Positions 7,709-10,582 of a stretch of DNA of 10,582 bases are shown here, piece by piece. The position numbers were made by a program, and so were the translations under genes. The notes beneath the pieces were generated by a model that did no database searches, was not told the origin of the DNA, and was given only the letters and a program-made list of their open reading frames with translations. The stretch's first letter is position 1, and each line of letters starts with the position of its first letter. Source of the stretch: Methylococcaceae bacterium NSM2-1 (GTDB taxonomy: Bacteria > Pseudomonadota > Gammaproteobacteria > Methylococcales > Methylomonadaceae); NCBI GenBank assembly GCA_002256705.1, contig NQJI01000024.1:1-10582 (forward strand), read 5' to 3'.

Positions 7709-8780
7709 TAAGCGTATAGTTATTATGGCTGGTGGAACCGGCGGGCATGTGTTTCCGGCACTGGCAGTTGCAGAATTGTTAATAGAAAAAGGATGGCAGG
7801 TTAGCTGGCTAGGTACACAGAAGGGGCTGGAAAGCCGGGTGATTCCAGAAAATGGTATTGAAATCGACTGGTTGTCCGTTACAGGTGTCCGGGGTAAAGG
7901 ATTGACGGCGAAAATAACGGCACTATTCATGTTATTCAAAGCCTGTGTACAGGCTATGAAAATATTGCGCCAGCGCAAGCCTGACGTGGTGTTGGGGATG
8001 GGCGGTTTTGTTGCGGGCCCTGGTGGACTGATGGCAAAACTATTAGGTTTGCCCTTGATTATCCATGAACAAAACCGGATTCCAGGCACAACCAATCGCT
8101 TGCTTGCACGCATGGCCAATCAGGTATTAGAGGCATTCCCGGGCAGCTTTAGCGGGAAAGTTAAAGCAAAGTGTACGGGAAATCCGTTAAGAAAACGGTT
8201 TCTGACTGTATCAAAAAATGGACGCCAACGGTCTGAAAAAGAGGTCAGGATATTGATTTTTGGTGGTAGTCAGGGCGCTCAGATATTGAATGAAACTGTG
8301 CCTGAGGCTATTGCCGAATTTCAAAACTCCGGTTTGACAATGCAATCGGTACAAATAAAGCATCAAACGGGTGCAGCCATGTTTTCCCAAGTTGAAAGCC
8401 GCTACAAAGCCTTAGGTATTACAGCGGAAACCAAAGCTTTTATTGAGGACATGGTCGCGGCTTATCAATGGGCTGATTTGGTGATTTGCAGGGCAGGTGC
8501 CATGACTGTGAGTGAAGTAGCGGCAATGGGTGCCCCGGCAATCTTTATACCGTTACCGGGTGCTATTGATGATCATCAGACGGCTAACGCCCGCTATTTA
8601 ACCGATGCTGGTGCAGGATTACTATTGATGCAAAACGATTTGAACCCGGTAACACTGGCAGAACATATAACAAAGGCACTTGAAAAATTGGCTGTTATGA
8701 GCGTTGCGGCACAACACTGTGCTCGTCTGGACGCAACAGCACTCGTTGCTGGCTATTGTATCGCTGAGGCAGGAATATGA
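7701..8780 (+). CDS. murG: UDP-GlcNAc:lipid I GlcNAc transferase MurG
   Basis: MurG is the GT-B fold glycosyltransferase on the cytoplasmic face of the inner membrane that adds GlcNAc to lipid I to make lipid II, the substrate of FtsW. Its 359 residues match the family length. The N-terminal domain has the glycine loop [14 protein letters not shown] at 11-24 with H16, [13 protein letters not shown] at 97-109, and HEQN at 122-125. The C-terminal UDP-GlcNAc domain has [11 protein letters not shown] at 188-198, [15 protein letters not shown] at 263-277 with the conserved E272, and [15 protein letters not shown] at 283-297. The ATG at 7701 lies inside the last codons of ftsW (8-base overlap). The only Shine-Dalgarno-like sequence, GAG at 7690-7692, sits in the 3' arm of the palindrome. 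The murG stop overlaps the murC start as ATGA. Confidence 0.97.
   Translation: MGNKRIVIMAGGTGGHVFPALAVAELLIEKGWQVSWLGTQKGLESRVIPENGIEIDWLSVTGVRGKGLTAKITALFMLFKACVQAMKILRQRKPDVVLGMGGFVAGPGGLMAKLLGLPLIIHEQNRIPGTTNRLLARMANQVLEAFPGSFSGKVKAKCTGNPLRKRFLTVSKNGRQRSEKEVRILIFGGSQGAQILNETVPEAIAEFQNSGLTMQSVQIKHQTGAAMFSQVESRYKALGITAETKAFIEDMVAAYQWADLVICRAGAMTVSEVAAMGAPAIFIPLPGAIDDHQTANARYLTDAGAGLLLMQNDLNPVTLAEHITKALEKLAVMSVAAQHCARLDATALVAGYCIAEAGI
8766..8774 (+). promoter_or_regulatory. murC ribosome binding site with two possible starts
   Basis: Two purine-rich motifs precede murC inside the end of murG: GAGG at 8766-8769 and AGGA at 8771-8774. GAGG is spaced 7 bases from the ATG at 8777, which overlaps the murG stop. 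AGGA is spaced 5 bases from the next in-frame ATG at 8780. Either start is plausible and they differ by one methionine. Confidence 0.5.
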
Positions 8781-10243
8781 TGATTTCAGATAGTGCACAT
8801 ATTGCGTCTACACTAGGCAATGTCGAGCGCATACATTTTGTAGGCATTGGCGGCACGGGCATGAGCGGGATAGCCGAAGTTTTATTGAACCTGGGTTATA
8901 AAGTGTCAGGTTCCGATATAAAAGAAAGCGCGGTAACGCAAAGACTCGCCGATTTGGGGGCGACGATTACCATCGGACATAAGCGAGAAAATGTCACCAG
9001 GGTCGATGTGGTGGTAGCGTCAACTGCCATAGGACGCAGTAATGATGAAATTGACCAGGCGTATCTTAATAGAATTCCTGTCATTCCGCGTGCGGAAATG
9101 CTGGCTGAGTTGATGCGATTCCGATTTGGTATTGCCGTCGCTGGTACGCATGGCAAAACCACCACGACCAGTTTGACAGCCAGTATGCTGGCGGAGGGTG
9201 GACTTGATCCTACTTTTGTTATTGGCGGCCGTTTAAATAGTGCAGGAAGCAATGCGAAATTGGGTTTAGGGAATTATTTGGTTGCTGAAGCTGATGAAAG
9301 TGATGCGTCGTTTTTATATCTCCAGCCCATGATGGCAGTGGTCACCAATATAGACCAGGATCATATGGAAACTTACCAGAACAGTTATCAGCGATTAAAA
9401 GACACGTTTGTAGAATTTTTACATCACTTGCCCTTTTATGGTTTGGCGGTGATGTGTATGGATGACGAAGGCGTCAGAGAAATTTTGCCACAAATATCCA
9501 AACCGGTAATAACCTACGGAGTTCATGAGGATGCTGATATTCGCGCCGTAGATATTAAACAGGAGGGTATGCACACGACTTTTAGCGTAATTCGTCGTGG
9601 TAGTTATCCGCCGTTGCAAGTGACGCTAAACATGCCGGGTTGGCATAACATGCTTAACTCACTCGCTGCTATTGCTGTGGCAACCAGGCTGTCTGTTGCA
9701 GATGAGGCCATTGTTAAAAGTCTGAATATATTCAAGGGTGTCGGCAGGCGTTTTCAGATTCAGGGGGACTTGGCAATTGATGGCGGCAAACTGACCCTGG
9801 TTGATGACTACGGACATCATCCTCGAGAAATTGCCGCAACCTTGGAGGCTTTGCGTCAAGCCTGGCCGGACAGACGTTCAGTCATTATCTTTCAGCCGCA
9901 TAGATATACGCGGACTCGCGATTTATTTGAAGATTTTGTACAGATACTGTCAACAGTCGATGTGCTGATTCTGATGGATGTTTATCCGGCAGGCGAGGCG
10001 GTGATTTCAGGCGCGGACGGCAGGGCATTAAGCCGGGCAATTCGTATGCGTGGTCAAGTCGATCCTGTATTTGTTGATGTGTGGCAAGAGTTGCCGAAAA
10101 TTTTGGCTGGCATAGTAAGGCCGGACGATGTGATCTTGACTATGGGGGCTGGTAATGTCGGGCAGATTGCTACCCAATTGCCTGAATTGTTGACTGAAGA
10201 GCTGGGGTACCGGGTTTTTTCGCCACAGGCCCGGCAGGCATGA
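8777..10243 (+). CDS. murC: UDP-N-acetylmuramate:L-alanine ligase MurC
   Basis: MurC is the cytoplasmic ligase that attaches L-alanine, the first peptide residue, to UDP-MurNAc, the product of MurB. Its 488 residues are normal for the family. The N-terminal UDP-binding domain has [17 protein letters not shown] at 20-36 and SGSDIKES at 44-51. The ATPase domain has the P-loop GTHGKTT at 123-129, the histidine being typical of MurC, and [10 protein letters not shown] at 171-180 followed by [11 protein letters not shown] at 190-200. The C-terminal domain has [15 protein letters not shown] at 288-302, GVGRRFQ at 321-327, [10 protein letters not shown] at 343-352 and QPHRYTRT at 373-380. The start overlaps murG and the end overlaps murB, both as ATGA, which favours coupled translation. 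The first step enzyme thus sits next to the gene that makes its substrate. Confidence 0.97.
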   Translation: MMISDSAHIASTLGNVERIHFVGIGGTGMSGIAEVLLNLGYKVSGSDIKESAVTQRLADLGATITIGHKRENVTRVDVVVASTAIGRSNDEIDQAYLNRIPVIPRAEMLAELMRFRFGIAVAGTHGKTTTTSLTASMLAEGGLDPTFVIGGRLNSAGSNAKLGLGNYLVAEADESDASFLYLQPMMAVVTNIDQDHMETYQNSYQRLKDTFVEFLHHLPFYGLAVMCMDDEGVREILPQISKPVITYGVHEDADIRAVDIKQEGMHTTFSVIRRGSYPPLQVTLNMPGWHNMLNSLAAIAVATRLSVADEAIVKSLNIFKGVGRRFQIQGDLAIDGGKLTLVDDYGHHPREIAATLEALRQAWPDRRSVIIFQPHRYTRTRDLFEDFVQILSTVDVLILMDVYPAGEAVISGADGRALSRAIRMRGQVDPVFVDVWQELPKILAGIVRPDDVILTMGAGNVGQIATQLPELLTEELGYRVFSPQARQA

Positions 10244-10582
10244 AAGGCAGATTATTAAGCAAAGAAAAACTGGCTAAATATACCAGTTGGCGTGTAGGCG
10301 GCCCTGCTGAACGCCTTTATATACCATTCGACCGGCAGGATTTGTGTGAATTTATAGCTGCTTTACCGGATTCCGAGCCTGTGTTTTGGATGGGATTGGG
10401 CAGCAATTTATTAGTCAGGGATGGCGGCTTGCGTGGCACGGTTATTAATACCAAGGGACGCTTGAAAGAAATGAAGCTTGCGGAAGATGGCTCGGTTTAT
10501 GTGGAAGCGGGTGTTCCGTGTGCTCATGTGGCCCGTTTTTGTGCAGAACAAGGTTTGATTGGTGCTGAGTTCTTGGCAGGCA
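10240..10582 (+). CDS. murB: UDP-N-acetylenolpyruvoylglucosamine reductase MurB, 3'-truncated by window edge
   Basis: MurB is the FAD-dependent, NADPH-using cytoplasmic reductase that converts UDP-GlcNAc-enolpyruvate to UDP-MurNAc, the substrate of MurC. The first 114 codons are visible and the frame is open to the window end. The N terminus contains [11 protein letters not shown] at 14-24, the conserved substrate and FAD-domain opening of MurB, then [12 protein letters not shown] at 52-63, part of the FAD-binding domain, and GAEFLAG at the window edge, which is the start of the family's usual GAEFLAGIPG motif. ATG at 10240 overlaps the murC stop (ATGA). A possible ribosome site AGG lies at 10227-10229, about 10 bases upstream. 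The rest of the FAD domain and the C-terminal substrate domain are outside the window. A ddl or ftsQ gene would be expected next, by comparison with related clusters. Confidence 0.95.
   Translation, partial: MKGRLLSKEKLAKYTSWRVGGPAERLYIPFDRQDLCEFIAALPDSEPVFWMGLGSNLLVRDGGLRGTVINTKGRLKEMKLAEDGSVYVEAGVPCAHVARFCAEQGLIGAEFLAG

Noticed and set aside
7625..8119. 164-codon open frame on the minus strand across the ftsW-murG junction
   Set aside because: It lies opposite two well-supported genes. Its translation is rich in Pro, Ser and Thr without a recognisable domain, as expected from the complement of these codons.
8896..9252. 118-codon open frame on the minus strand within murC
   Set aside because: It is fully antisense to a conserved part of murC, including the P-loop, and shows no family motif. 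It is a shadow frame.
1..10582. A novel defence, mobile or accessory system
   Set aside because: Every stretch over about 100 bases is covered by a recognised cell wall or division gene in a conserved order. There are no integrase, transposase, tRNA or direct-repeat signs of insertion.

Overview
This window is a stretch of a bacterial dcw (division and cell wall) cluster. It holds nine genes, all on the + strand and almost without gaps: ftsI (5' end outside the window), murE, murF, mraY, murD, ftsW, murG, murC and murB (3' end outside the window). Every gene is recognised from family motifs in its translation. I see no RNA gene, CRISPR array, insertion sequence, prophage or defence gene, and no exotic new system. 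The region is essential housekeeping DNA with a few local oddities.

Organism: the gene order, a 360-residue MraY whose C-terminal half closely matches what I recall of Pseudomonas and E. coli MraY, and a MurE with the DNPR motif for meso-diaminopimelate all point to a Gram-negative gammaproteobacterium. The moderate-to-low GC content and murB directly after murC (not the arrangement in E. coli or Pseudomonas) would suit a methanotroph-like lineage such as Methylococcales. That assignment is inference and low in confidence.

Layout: 1-1119 is the transpeptidase end of FtsI (PBP3). 1128-4006 holds the ligases MurE and MurF, which add meso-DAP and D-Ala-D-Ala to the UDP-MurNAc peptide. 4010-5092 is MraY, which moves the finished phospho-MurNAc-pentapeptide onto undecaprenyl phosphate (lipid I). 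A 61-bp gap follows, the only sizeable non-coding stretch, with a weak promoter-like motif and a 12-codon mini-ORF that ends at the murD start. 5154-6530 is MurD (D-Glu ligase), 6527-7708 FtsW (septal glycan polymerase), 7701-8780 MurG (lipid I to lipid II), 8777-10243 MurC (L-Ala ligase) and 10240 to the end MurB (UDP-MurNAc formation). The last five genes overlap by 4 or 8 bases, which suggests one translationally coupled transcript.

Together the genes supply most cytoplasmic steps from UDP-GlcNAc-enolpyruvate to lipid II (MurB, C, D, E, F, MraY, MurG) plus the septal polymerase and cross-linking pair (FtsW and FtsI). The most noteworthy local feature is a REP-like imperfect palindrome inside the 3' end of ftsW. 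It encodes much of the FtsW C-terminal tail and lies just before the murG start.
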